This document shows positions 8,435-16,909 of a stretch of 64,000 nt of DNA, piece after piece. The stretch spans positions 620,001 to 684,000 of the forward strand of contig NZ_JAHKKG010000006.1 in NCBI RefSeq assembly GCF_018829635.1, written 5' to 3'. Each line of letters starts with the position of its first letter. The first letter of the stretch is position 1. This stretch comes from Paractinoplanes bogorensis (lineage in GTDB: Bacteria; Actinomycetota; Actinomycetes; Mycobacteriales; Micromonosporaceae). The notes beneath the pieces are model-generated. The model saw only the letters and a program-made list of their open reading frames with translations, did not search any database and was not told the DNA's origin. The position numbers and the translations under genes were made by a program.

Positions 8435-8869
8435 ATGCGGGACGGGCCGGGCACCATTCTCGTGGGCATCGACGGTTCCACCTCCTCGTTGCGGGCGGCC
8501 GCCTACGCGGCGGGGCTCGCCCGGCGTCAAGGAAGCCGGCTGGTCGCGCTCTATGTGCGCACGCATCCGTCGGCCCTGCTGCCGCTGGCCGACACCGGCG
8601 GCGCGGTGGCCACCGTGATCGACACGCAGGACGCGGTCGAGAAGGAGCTGCGGGCCATGTTCGTCGACCGGCTGGCCGAGCTCGATCTCGACGCGCGCCT
8701 GCTGGTGCGGACGGGGGAGCCGTACGGGGAAATCATTGATGCCGCCGCCGAGCTGCACGCCGACGCGGTGATCGTCGGCCGCTCGACCCAGGCGCTGCAC
8801 CGGATCGCCGGGTCACTGGGCTCGAAGCTGGTGCGCTGCGGCCGCTGGCCGGTCACCGTGGTTCCGTAG
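8435..8869 (+). CDS. Universal stress protein (UspA family)
   Basis: Protein of 144 residues with the Usp start ILVGIDGSTSSLRAAAYAAGLARRQGSRLVALYV and the end ADAVIVGRSTQALHRIAGSLGSKLVRCGRWPVTVVP. The nucleotide-binding G-2x-G-9x-GS signature is degenerate in its first part (VGRSTQ) but LGS-KL is kept. It is a single-domain, soluble protein. Expression may respond to the adjacent TetR operator. Its last 57 bases overlap the convergent membrane-protein gene. Confidence 0.92.
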   Translation: MRDGPGTILVGIDGSTSSLRAAAYAAGLARRQGSRLVALYVRTHPSALLPLADTGGAVATVIDTQDAVEKELRAMFVDRLAELDLDARLLVRTGEPYGEIIDAAAELHADAVIVGRSTQALHRIAGSLGSKLVRCGRWPVTVVP

Positions 8870-9385
8870 GAGTGTCCACCCCATCGAGGCGAACCCCAGG
8901 TCCCGTACGCCCGCCGCACCGACCTGGGCCACGTCGGGCAGCGCCGGGCTGACCGCGTACAGGATCATGCCCGCGACCAGGAGCCAGCCGGTCCACGGGC
9001 TCGATGCGCCGGCCCGCGCCACGGCCACGCCGAAGGCGATCCCCGACACGATCATCAGTACCGAGTGCACGCCGACCCAGGCGCCGAGACGCTCGGACAG
9101 GGTCGGCCAGTCCGGCGTGTGGTCGACCAGCGCGTAGAGGACCGTGCCGGTGAAGAAGACGTACGTGTACGCGTACCCGACCGCCCCGGCCAGCCCGAGC
9201 GTGCCGATCGCGGGGCGTTGCACCGCGTACAGGCCGAGGACGAACAGGGGCAGGGCGGCCTCGGCGGCGTAGGTGAGCGCCAGCTGGAACGGCGAGAAAC
9301 CGCCCTGGGCCAGCTCGATCAGGTCGGAGAGCAGATAGACGGCGGAGAACAGGATCGCGCTGACCGCGACGAGACGTGAGTTCAT
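8813..9385 (-). CDS. Six-helix membrane protein of unknown function
   Basis: Protein of 190 residues from ATG 9385 (MNSRLVAVSAILFSAVYLLSDLIELAQGGFSPFQLALTYAAEAALPL). It has about six transmembrane helices and no catalytic motif. It follows the LAL regulator gene by 26 bases on the same strand and may be its co-transcribed partner. The C-terminal ~19 codons lie antisense to the end of the stress-protein gene, so a shorter natural end or sequence error is possible. Confidence 0.7.
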   Translation of the reverse strand: MNSRLVAVSAILFSAVYLLSDLIELAQGGFSPFQLALTYAAEAALPLFVLGLYAVQRPAIGTLGLAGAVGYAYTYVFFTGTVLYALVDHTPDWPTLSERLGAWVGVHSVLMIVSGIAFGVAVARAGASSPWTGWLLVAGMILYAVSPALPDVAQVGAAGVRDLGFASMGWTLLRNHGDRPAAAAHQLRAQ

Positions 9386-9411
9386 GCCGTCAGCGTCGGC
9401 GCGCCCGGCCG

Positions 9412-12018
9412 TCACGACATCGGGGCGGCACCCTGATCGAGCCGCTCGACGGCCCGGGCCACCTCGACCCGGGACGTGACCGACAACTTCTGGAAGACGT
9501 GCCGGATGTGGGTCTCGACCGTCTTCAGGCTCAGGAACAGCTCGGCCGCGATCTCGGCGTTGGTGCGGCGGTCGGTGATCAGCCGGGCGATCTGCAGCTC
9601 GCGCCCGGTCAGTCCGGCCAGGGCGCCGGGCTCGCTGCGCCGGTGCACCCGGTGGCCGAGCTTGCGCAGCAGCCGTTCCGCCTCGGCCCGCCGGCGGGGC
9701 GCGCCGCAGCGCTCGTAGATCTCGCAGACGAGCTGGAGCTGGTGGACGGCCGCCTCGACGTCTCCGGACGAGGCGAGCGCGCGGGCGGCCAGGAAACGGG
9801 CCGCGGCCTCCTCGAGCACGGTGCCCGACGCCGCCGCGGCCAGGGCCAGCTCGGCCGCCTCGCGCGGATGCCCCTGGGCGAGCCGGATCGCCGCGGTCGG
9901 TTCGGCCCCGGTCAGGTCGCCCCGCGCGATCCGGGCCTGCTCGACCAGGGCCCGCGCGGACGCTCGCAGGGGCGCCGGCAGCAGGTCGAGATCGATGCCG
10001 ATGGTCCGCTCGGCCGCCTCGAGCTCGCCCGAGGCGGCCAGCACCAGCCGCGACCACACTCCGGGCAGCGACCGCTCGGGCGCCTGGTGCGCCCGCACGC
10101 TCTCCTCGGCCAGCGCCCGCGCCGCAGCCCGGTCGCCGCAGTCCAGGGCCACCGACGACCGGGCCACCAGCGCCCAGCCGAGCAGCGAACCGTGCCCGGA
10201 CGAGCGGGCCACCTCGATCGCCTCGTCGAGCAGGGCGGCCGCCTCGGGCAGCCGGCCCAGCGCGGCCCGGACGAGGCCGGCCCAGAACATCACCGGCACG
10301 TGGTGGCGCACCACGGCCAGCGACCGCTCGGCGTGCCGTTCGGCGTCGGCCAGCCGGCCGCTGAGCAACTCGGCCGCGGCCAGCTGGGCCACGATCGGGT
10401 CGGGCGAGAGGCCGATCTCGGCGTCTGTCAGGGTGTCGAGCAGAGCCGCCGACTCGGCGCAGGCGGCCGCCGCGACCTCGCCGTCCCCGGCGAACGCGGC
10501 GCTGAACGCGAGCCGCATCGCCGAGTCCGCCATCGCCACCCGGTTCCCGGATCGCCCGGCCGCCTCCCGGGCCCGCCGCGCCCAGTGCACGGCCTGCTCG
10601 AACTCGAGCCGGAACTGGTGGTCCTGGGCGATCCCGGTCATCAGCGCGGCCGACTCGGCCGGGTGCTCGTCGCCCAGCGCGTCGAGGGCGGTGGTCAGGC
10701 GGCGGTGCGCGGCGTCGTGCCGGCCGAGCGTGTTCTCGATACCCGCGCAGGCCGCGACCACCGGCACGCGGGCCTCTGCGGTTCCGATCAGCTCGAGAGC
10801 GCGTACGAGGGAATGGTGTGCCTCCTCCAGATCACCGGCCGCGCCCTGGGCCGACCCGAGCGCGACCCAGAGCGCAGGATCGGACGGCTGCAGGTCGAGA
10901 GCGTGGCGGTACCAGCGGGCGGCCTCGCCGGGCGCCCGGGCCGCGGCGTCGTCCCCGACCGAGCGCAGCAACCGCACGGCCTCCGCGTCGCCGGGCCGGG
11001 CCGCCTGCACGACGTGATGCGCCCGTGCCGACGGCGACAGGCCGGGCTCCCGGGCCAGCCGCTCGTGCGCGCCGAGCCGCCACGCCCGCGGGGCCGCCTC
11101 GTAGACCGCCTTGCGCAGCAACGGATGCCGGAACCGGAACCGGCGCGGGGCCTCGGTCGGGCGCACCAGATCGCGCTCCAGCAGCACGTCGAGCGCCTCG
11201 GTGACCTCGCGTCCGGCGGCCACCGCGGCCAGATCGAGCAGGAACGGATCGCCGGCCACCGCGGCCGCCTCGAGCACCCGGCGTACGTCACGGTCGAGCC
11301 GGGCCAGCTCGTCCGCCCCGCCCGCACCCGCGCCGCGCACCAGCTGGGTCAGGAAATACGGGTTGCCGCCGCTCTCGGCGTGCAGCCCGGCCGCGTCCGC
11401 CTCCGGACCGACCATCTCCCGTACGTCGTGCAGGCCGAGCGGCACCAGATCGAGCCGGACGGTGCCGGTGCGATCCAGCGCCGTGGCCAGCCGTCCGGGC
11501 GCCTGCCGGGGTCGCATCGCCAGGCCGAGCAGCACCTTCGCCGCCGGCGGCCGCCGCAGCAGGGCGCAGATCAGCTCGATCGACCCTTCGTCGGCCCAGT
11601 GCAGGTCGTCGAGCAGCAGCACGACCGGGGTCTCCTGGGCCAGCACCTCCAGGACCTTGCGCACGGCCCGGTGAGCGCGGTACCGCGGGTCGCCGCTGCT
11701 GGCCGGGCCGGCCGTGGCCGGCCACGACGGCAGAAGAAGGGCCAGGTCGTCGTCCAGGCCGGCCGGCCGGGTCGCGCGCAGATATTCGTCGAGCGCGTCC
11801 ACGAACAGCCAGAACGGCAGGTCCTGCTCGAACTCGGACGCGCTGCCGTTGAGCACCAGCATCCCGCGCGCGTCGGCCCGCCGGCCCAGCTCGGCCAGCA
11901 GGTGACTCTTGCCAATGCCGGGCTCGCCCGCGACCACGACGACCGCCGGGCCGTCCAGCGCGTCGAGGCGGGCGTCGACGGCGGCCAGCTCGGGGTCGCG
12001 CCCGACGAGTGCCTTCAC
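9412..12018 (-). CDS. LAL-type LuxR-family ATP-dependent transcriptional regulator
   Basis: Protein of 868 residues. N-terminal AAA/STAND ATPase: VGRDPEL, Walker A GEPGIGKS (31-38), Walker B VVLLLDDLHWAD near 150. A long TPR-like helical region follows (residues ~350-780). A C-terminal LuxR HTH (LTGRELQIARLITDRRTNAEIAAELFLSLKTVETHIRHVFQKL) closes the protein. Such MalT-like activators respond to an inducer and commonly control catabolic or antibiotic clusters. The divergent monooxygenase gene set and the membrane gene downstream are plausible targets. Confidence 0.93.
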   Translation of the reverse strand: MKALVGRDPELAAVDARLDALDGPAVVVVAGEPGIGKSHLLAELGRRADARGMLVLNGSASEFEQDLPFWLFVDALDEYLRATRPAGLDDDLALLLPSWPATAGPASSGDPRYRAHRAVRKVLEVLAQETPVVLLLDDLHWADEGSIELICALLRRPPAAKVLLGLAMRPRQAPGRLATALDRTGTVRLDLVPLGLHDVREMVGPEADAAGLHAESGGNPYFLTQLVRGAGAGGADELARLDRDVRRVLEAAAVAGDPFLLDLAAVAAGREVTEALDVLLERDLVRPTEAPRRFRFRHPLLRKAVYEAAPRAWRLGAHERLAREPGLSPSARAHHVVQAARPGDAEAVRLLRSVGDDAAARAPGEAARWYRHALDLQPSDPALWVALGSAQGAAGDLEEAHHSLVRALELIGTAEARVPVVAACAGIENTLGRHDAAHRRLTTALDALGDEHPAESAALMTGIAQDHQFRLEFEQAVHWARRAREAAGRSGNRVAMADSAMRLAFSAAFAGDGEVAAAACAESAALLDTLTDAEIGLSPDPIVAQLAAAELLSGRLADAERHAERSLAVVRHHVPVMFWAGLVRAALGRLPEAAALLDEAIEVARSSGHGSLLGWALVARSSVALDCGDRAAARALAEESVRAHQAPERSLPGVWSRLVLAASGELEAAERTIGIDLDLLPAPLRASARALVEQARIARGDLTGAEPTAAIRLAQGHPREAAELALAAAASGTVLEEAAARFLAARALASSGDVEAAVHQLQLVCEIYERCGAPRRRAEAERLLRKLGHRVHRRSEPGALAGLTGRELQIARLITDRRTNAEIAAELFLSLKTVETHIRHVFQKLSVTSRVEVARAVERLDQGAAPMS

Positions 12019-12073
12019 GGGTTCAGGGTCGCACCCCGATGTCCGCCGGCGCGACGGCGGCGAGGCTCGATTC

Positions 12074-12316
12074 GTGCCGAGCTACCTCCTCCACAACCGC
12101 CACGCCGCCGATGACTGCGGGGTCGTGTTCGCCGCGTTCCGGGGTTTCCCGAGCCCGCTGCGGCACGCGACGGCCCTGTCCTCGTGCCGCACCGGCGGTC
12201 ACGAGATCTGGTGGCAGGCCACCGCACCCGACCCGCAGGCCGCGTTGCGCCAACTGCCGCGCTTCGTCGCCACCGCCACCACCGCGATCCGCATCGAGCG
12301 GCTCGACACCCCCTGA
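12074..12316 (+). CDS. Small conserved-looking protein of unknown function
   Basis: An 80-residue frame from GTG 12074, starting PSYLLHNRHAADDCGVVFAAF and ending IRIERLDTP. It ends 18 bases before the monooxygenase start and has normal codon bias. Alternation of strands, a CxTGGHExWW-like stretch and a terminal QLPRFVA helix suggest a small ferredoxin-like/dimeric alpha-beta fold. I recognise no family with certainty. Its position argues for a job linked to the FAD monooxygenase. Confidence 0.7.
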   Translation: MPSYLLHNRHAADDCGVVFAAFRGFPSPLRHATALSSCRTGGHEIWWQATAPDPQAALRQLPRFVATATTAIRIERLDTP

Positions 12317-12334
12317 TCCTTCTTGGAGATGACC

Positions 12335-13429
12335 ATGGACGTTGTGATCGTCGGAGCCGGTCCGACCGGCCTGACCCTGTCGGCCGCCCTGAAGGCGCGA
12401 GGCATCGACCACGTGCTGCTCGACGCGGCCGCCCAGGGCGCCAACACCTCGCGGGCGGCGGTCATCCACGCCCGTACCCTCGAGGTGCTGGACGACCTGG
12501 GCATCGCCGGCGAGCTGGTCCGCCGCGGCATCGTGGTGCCGCAGTTCACCGTGCGCGACCGCGATCGGGCGCTCATGCGGGTGCCGTTCGCCGGCCTGCC
12601 CACCAGGTTCCCGTTCACGCTGATGCTGCCGCAGAGCGAGACCGAGCAGATTCTTTCCGCGTACGCCGGTCAGGTGCGCTGGCAGTCTCCGGTGACCGCC
12701 GTCGAGGGCGGGGTCGTGACGCTCGCCGGTGGCGAACAGATCGAGGCCCGTTACGTGGTGGGCTGCGACGGCCTCAACAGCGTGGTCCGTCAGCAGTCCG
12801 GCATCGGCTTCACCGGCGGGCGCTACCCGGAGTCGTTCGTGCTGGCCGACGTGCACCTGAAGTGGCCGTTCCCGCGCGACGAGGTGCACCTGTTCTTCGC
12901 CCCGAGCGGCCTGGTCGTCGTGGCGCCGCTGCCCGGTGAGCGTTACCGCATCGTGGCCACGCTGGACGACGCGCCCGAGCAACCCTCCGCGGCCGACGTG
13001 CAGGCACTGCTCGACGCGCGCGGCCCCGAGGCCGAGCCGGCCGAGGTCACCGGTCTGGTGTGGAGCTCCCGGTTCCGGGTGCAGCACCGGCTGGCCGACC
13101 ACTACCGCCGGGGCCCGGTGTTCCTGGCCGGGGACGCCGCCCACGTGCACAGCCCGGCCGGCGGGCAGGGCATGAACACCGGCATCCAGGACGCGGTGAC
13201 CCTGGCGCGGGCCCTGGCCGGGGAGATCGACCTGGACGCGTACGAGACCCTCCGCCGTCCGGTCGCCACCCAGGTCGTCGCCACCACCCACCGCATGACG
13301 CGGGCCGCCACGCTGCGCAACCCGATGCTGCGGGCCGTCCGCAACAGCGTGCTCAGCCTGGCCGGCCGGTCACCCGCGGTGCAGCGGCGGCTGGCCCTGA
13401 GCCTGGCCGAGCTGACGGTGCCGAAATGA
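12335..13429 (+). CDS. FAD-dependent aromatic-type monooxygenase
   Basis: Protein of 364 residues; the ATG at 12335 has GGAG six bases upstream. Rossmann GxGxxG (VIVGAGPTGLTLSAAL), then YVVGCDGLNSVVR (the DG motif) and FLAGDAAHVHSPAGGQGMNTGIQDA (GD motif) identify a PHBH-type flavoprotein hydroxylase. It is shorter than antibiotic-type monooxygenases of ~500 residues because it lacks the thioredoxin-like C-terminal domain. It probably uses NAD(P)H and O2 on a small aromatic or polyketide-like substrate. Confidence 0.92.
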   Translation: MDVVIVGAGPTGLTLSAALKARGIDHVLLDAAAQGANTSRAAVIHARTLEVLDDLGIAGELVRRGIVVPQFTVRDRDRALMRVPFAGLPTRFPFTLMLPQSETEQILSAYAGQVRWQSPVTAVEGGVVTLAGGEQIEARYVVGCDGLNSVVRQQSGIGFTGGRYPESFVLADVHLKWPFPRDEVHLFFAPSGLVVVAPLPGERYRIVATLDDAPEQPSAADVQALLDARGPEAEPAEVTGLVWSSRFRVQHRLADHYRRGPVFLAGDAAHVHSPAGGQGMNTGIQDAVTLARALAGEIDLDAYETLRRPVATQVVATTHRMTRAATLRNPMLRAVRNSVLSLAGRSPAVQRRLALSLAELTVPK

Positions 13430-14118
13430 GCCGGCTCCGGTTCGGGCTCACGTTCCTGATCGCCTGGCTGGCCCTCGACCGGCTCGCCACGGCGCCACCC
13501 GCGCCGGGCCGGTCGTTGCTGGCGCTGGCCATCGCGGTTCTTGTCGTAGCCGACCTTCGTGGCCTGGCCCGGCCGCCGCTGCGTACGTGCCTCATCGCGC
13601 TGGTGGCCGGTGCCCTGGTGGTGACCGGCTATCTCGGTGGGGCCGCGCTGCTCGGGGTCTCGCTCCACCTGCGTCCGGACTGGCCGCTCGTGCTGGCCGG
13701 GGTGCTGATCTTTCACGGCCTGGCCGAGGAGTTCGTGTGGCGCGGCCTGGCGTTCCGGTGGCTGCGCGAAAGGCACTCGTTCGGGCGGGCGGTGGCGTGG
13801 TCGATGCCGCTGATCGCCGTCACCCACGTGCCGCTGCTGTTCGGCGCCCCCTGGTTCGTCGCCGTGCTGGGCATCGTCACCGCGGCGGTGACGTGCGTGC
13901 CGCTGGCCTGGCTGTGGGAGCACGGCAACCGGACGATCTGGGCACCCGCCATCGTGCACGCGGCGATCGGCATGTGGCAGCTGTGGGAGCGCGACTATCC
14001 ACCCACGTTCTCCCTGGTAGTCGTGGGGTCGTCGATCGTGCTGCCGCTGCTCGTGCTGCTCGTGCCCTTGTCGCCGACCGGCTCGGCCCGGGCCGCCCGG
14101 CCGGCTTCCCTACGCTGA
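13426..14118 (+). CDS. CPBP-family intramembrane metalloprotease
   Basis: Protein of 230 residues, ATG overlapping the monooxygenase stop (ATGA). Six or seven hydrophobic helices contain the CAAX-protease/CPBP signature: GLAEEFVWRGLAFRWL (EExxxR), a second His motif ITHVPLLFG and HAAIGMWQLW near the end. In bacteria these proteins are often linked to bacteriocin self-immunity or membrane protein processing. Coupling with the oxygenase may just reflect a shared operon. Confidence 0.88.
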   Translation: MSRLRFGLTFLIAWLALDRLATAPPAPGRSLLALAIAVLVVADLRGLARPPLRTCLIALVAGALVVTGYLGGAALLGVSLHLRPDWPLVLAGVLIFHGLAEEFVWRGLAFRWLRERHSFGRAVAWSMPLIAVTHVPLLFGAPWFVAVLGIVTAAVTCVPLAWLWEHGNRTIWAPAIVHAAIGMWQLWERDYPPTFSLVVVGSSIVLPLLVLLVPLSPTGSARAARPASLR

Positions 14119-14207
14119 GCCTGGACGGGTCTTCGTCACGCCGATCGATCCGTTACCCTTCCCTCGAATCGATTTCGATCGAACTAACACGGGGGAACAC
14201 CGACTTC

Positions 14208-16676
14208 ATGCTGCCCAAAAAAGCTCTGCCCAGGCTGCTGGGCGCCGGACTTGTCGCGACATTGGTCGTCCTGACGCCCGGTGCCGCGCAGGCCGTCCCG
14301 CGCATTGCCGTTGCTCAGGCACAGGCCGCGGTCGAGGCCAGTTACGACCAGAAGCTCGCCGTGGCGATCAAGTTCGGCCACGGCGACGACTTCGCGCTGA
14401 TCGAGCTGGCCGACCGCGACTTCGTCATCGCGCTCTGGAACATCGTCAAGAACAACGCCGACCATCTCGAGGTGCGGGCCGCGGCCGAGCTGGCCTTCTC
14501 CGACGACGTGGAGTCGTCGGCGGCCTACGACTTCATCGTCACCGGCGTGTTCGCCGCCTTCGACCGTGACGTCGAGCGCGAGCGCCAGGAGGCCGAGGCC
14601 AAGCGGGCCAGTGACGCCGCGCGGAGTGCCGCCGCGGCCAGCATCGACGTGGTCGCCGACGCCGCCCTTCTCAACGGGAGCGACGCCGACTTCGTACGGC
14701 TGATCTGGGAACGCACGTCCGACGACGTCAAGTGGCCCAAGGTGAAGGCGGCCGCCCGCGCCGCCCGGGACGGCAGCGACGCCGACCGCACGGCCTTCAT
14801 CACCGGCGGCATGGCCGCCGCGGCCGGGCAGGACGTCGACGACCGGATCGCCGCCGACGAGGCCAAGACCGAGGCCGAGAAGGCCGCCGAGCGGGCCCGT
14901 GCGGCCAAGAAGCTGGCCGCCAACCGGATCGGCATGACGGTCACCGACCAGCTGCTCAGCCTGCCCGACCGCGACTTCGTGATCGAGGTGTGGAACTTCG
15001 CCACCGAGGGCTCCGAGGTGCAGGCCGCGGCCATGGCGGCCAGCCGCAACCTCGACCCGGCGGCCTGGAAGACGTTCATCGACACCGGCGTCCACCAGGC
15101 CAAGGACCGCGACATCGAGATCGCGCTGGAGCGGGCCTACCAGGCCGACCGCGCCGCCGCCCTCGAGATCAGGAAGAACGCGACCGCGGCCGGCGACCTC
15201 AACCTCGCCTGGTACGCCACCCAGGCCCTGGCGGGCACGCCGGCCCAGCTCAACGACTTCGTCCGGGCCGGGCAGTTCGACCTCGACCTGACCACCGGGT
15301 TCGAGACGGCCGACGTGCAGCCGACGCTCCCGGCCACCGGCGGCGTCGCCAACGTCACCACCCCGGCCGTCGCCGTCGCCTCGGGCACGGCGCACACCGG
15401 CACGGCGGCGCTGGTCTACTCCGGCACCGACGTCAACACCCAGTCGTCGTACGCATACCTGAAGTCGATGCCGGTCAGCCGCATCTCGGTCAAGCCGTCG
15501 ACGACGCTGTCCTACTGGATCCGCCCGCAGAGCACGGCCACCCGCCCCGAGGCCAAGACCCGCAACAGCACCTGCGTGTCGGTCGACCTGCTGTTCAGCG
15601 ACGGCTCGACGCTGCGCGACTCCCAGCTGACCGACCAGAACGGCGTCCGCGTCCACCCGGCCTTCCAGTGCAGCAAGATCGTCGCCGACCGCTGGAACCA
15701 GGTCGTCGTGCCGCTCGGCCGCCTGGCCGACAAGCAGGTCACCACGGTCATGGTCGGCTACGACCAGCCGAAGAACGCGGGCGGCTTCCGCACTCTGATC
15801 GACGACCTCACCATCACCGACCAGCCGGTCGAGGTCACCGACCCCGGCCACGACCCGGTCGACTACCCGCTCGACGACTGGCGCAACGACTTCAACAGCG
15901 ACGGCAACGCCGACGTGATCGGCCGGAACTCGGCCGGCGAGCTCAAGCTCTACCGCGGCAACGGCAAGGGCAACTGGGTCGACCCGTCGACCAACCTGCA
16001 GGTCGGCACCGGCTTCAACAGCTTCAACCTCCTGTTCCCGGTCGCCGACTTCAGTGGCGACGGCAACCTCGACATGGCCGCCCGCAACGCGGCCGGTGAG
16101 CTCAAGCTCTACCGCAGCAACGGCAAGGGCGGCTGGCTCAACGGCGGGTCCCCCGAGACGATCGGCACCGGCTGGAACAACTGGACCTCGGTGTTCTCGC
16201 CGGGCGATTTCAACGGTGACGGCTTCACCGACGTGATCACCCGCAATTCGGGCGGCGAGCTGTTCCTCTACCGCGGCAACGGCAAGGGCGGCTGGATCGA
16301 CGGCTCGACCAACATCCGGATCGGCACGGGCTGGAACCAGTTCAACCTGATCTTCTCGCCGGGCGACTTCAACGGCGACGGCAACGCCGACGTGATCGGC
16401 CGGAACGCGGCCGGCGAGCTCAAGCTTTACCGAGGCAACGGCAAGGGCGGCTGGCTCAACGGCGGCTCACCCGACCTGATCGGCACGGGCTGGCAGAGTT
16501 GGACCGCCGTCTTCTCGCCGGGCGACTTCAACGGCGACGGCTTCACCGACGTGATCACCCGCAACTCGGGCGGCGAGCTGTTCCTCTACCGCGGCAACGG
16601 CCGCGGCGGCTGGGTCGACGGCTCGACCAACATCCGGATCGGCACCGGCTGGAACCAGTTCAACCTGCTCTTCTAG
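14208..16676 (+). CDS. Secreted ALF-repeat / FG-GAP (VCBS) repeat protein
   Basis: Protein of 822 residues. It has a Sec signal peptide ending near AQAV (~residue 32) and three or four ALF-type helical repeats (residues ~45-350; recurring DRDFVIxxWN, ITGGMAAA, FIDTGV elements), with Glu/Ala-rich coiled connectors. A beta-sandwich, possibly carbohydrate-binding, spans ~360-545. Five FG-GAP/VCBS repeats fill residues ~560-822, each with Ca-binding DFNGDG-like loops and an ELKLYRGNGKGGW blade strand. It is extracellular, probably adhesive or ligand-binding. ALF repeats also occur in large secreted toxins, but no toxin domain is present. Confidence 0.88.
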   Translation: MLPKKALPRLLGAGLVATLVVLTPGAAQAVPRIAVAQAQAAVEASYDQKLAVAIKFGHGDDFALIELADRDFVIALWNIVKNNADHLEVRAAAELAFSDDVESSAAYDFIVTGVFAAFDRDVERERQEAEAKRASDAARSAAAASIDVVADAALLNGSDADFVRLIWERTSDDVKWPKVKAAARAARDGSDADRTAFITGGMAAAAGQDVDDRIAADEAKTEAEKAAERARAAKKLAANRIGMTVTDQLLSLPDRDFVIEVWNFATEGSEVQAAAMAASRNLDPAAWKTFIDTGVHQAKDRDIEIALERAYQADRAAALEIRKNATAAGDLNLAWYATQALAGTPAQLNDFVRAGQFDLDLTTGFETADVQPTLPATGGVANVTTPAVAVASGTAHTGTAALVYSGTDVNTQSSYAYLKSMPVSRISVKPSTTLSYWIRPQSTATRPEAKTRNSTCVSVDLLFSDGSTLRDSQLTDQNGVRVHPAFQCSKIVADRWNQVVVPLGRLADKQVTTVMVGYDQPKNAGGFRTLIDDLTITDQPVEVTDPGHDPVDYPLDDWRNDFNSDGNADVIGRNSAGELKLYRGNGKGNWVDPSTNLQVGTGFNSFNLLFPVADFSGDGNLDMAARNAAGELKLYRSNGKGGWLNGGSPETIGTGWNNWTSVFSPGDFNGDGFTDVITRNSGGELFLYRGNGKGGWIDGSTNIRIGTGWNQFNLIFSPGDFNGDGNADVIGRNAAGELKLYRGNGKGGWLNGGSPDLIGTGWQSWTAVFSPGDFNGDGFTDVITRNSGGELFLYRGNGRGGWVDGSTNIRIGTGWNQFNLLF
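15890..16676 (+). repeat. Alternating FG-GAP coding repeats
   Basis: Five ~147-base units encode ~49-residue blades. Units alternate between an ADVIGRN..ELKLY type and a TDVITRN..ELFLY type, so the closest copies are two units (~294 bases) apart. Near-identity at DNA level suggests recent duplication or gene conversion. The last unit stops early with the stop codon. Confidence 0.85.
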
Positions 16677-16691
16677 CTCGTCTCGACAACC

Positions 16692-16729
16692 GAGAGACCC
16701 CTTTCCCCGTACGCGGGAAGGGGTCTCTC
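16692..16729 (+). terminator. Rho-independent-like hairpin after the FG-GAP gene
   Basis: GAGAGACCCCTT and AAGGGGTCTCTC form a 12-bp stem, extended by CCC/GGG after a one-base bulge, around a short GTACGC loop. It starts 16 bases after the stop. The T-tract is weak (TGTTCTTC), as usual in high-GC actinobacteria. Confidence 0.75.
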
Positions 16730-16743
16730 TGTTCTTCATCCGG

Positions 16744-16860
16744 CGCGATGCCCTCGACACCGCAGTGGGCGAGCATCTCGTCGTTGACCCGTCCGAAGTC
16801 GACGCCGTACCGGTTCTGCACCGCGACGACCGGCGCGAACCTCTGAGCCTGCCGCTGTAC
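16744..16860 (-). pseudogene. Aldo/keto reductase remnant
   Basis: On the minus strand about 39 codons read VQRQAQRFAPVVAVQNRY followed by GVDFGRVNDEMLAHCGVEGIA. This matches the conserved AKR strand-helix segment (xxAxxIAPVVAVQNRYNL...DEvLDaCexxGIAF). No start, no catalytic Tyr/Lys region and no C-terminus exist on either side: the frame runs into the terminator hairpin below and into the methyltransferase start above. I read it as a decayed fragment. The similarity is from memory of the family, not a search. Confidence 0.5.
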
Positions 16861-16909
16861 GGCCCCCGTGTCAGCACCCGGTTTCTCCGTTCGCGGGTAG
16901 GGTCGGTGG

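Noticed and set aside
9376-12114. A 912-codon plus-strand frame opposite the LAL regulator
   Set aside because: Exact antisense of a gene with clear ATPase and LuxR domains; product is low-complexity and motif-free.
14641-15200. Toxin or peptidase domain in the ALF-repeat protein
   Set aside because: Only helical repeats and coiled connectors are seen; no catalytic motif.
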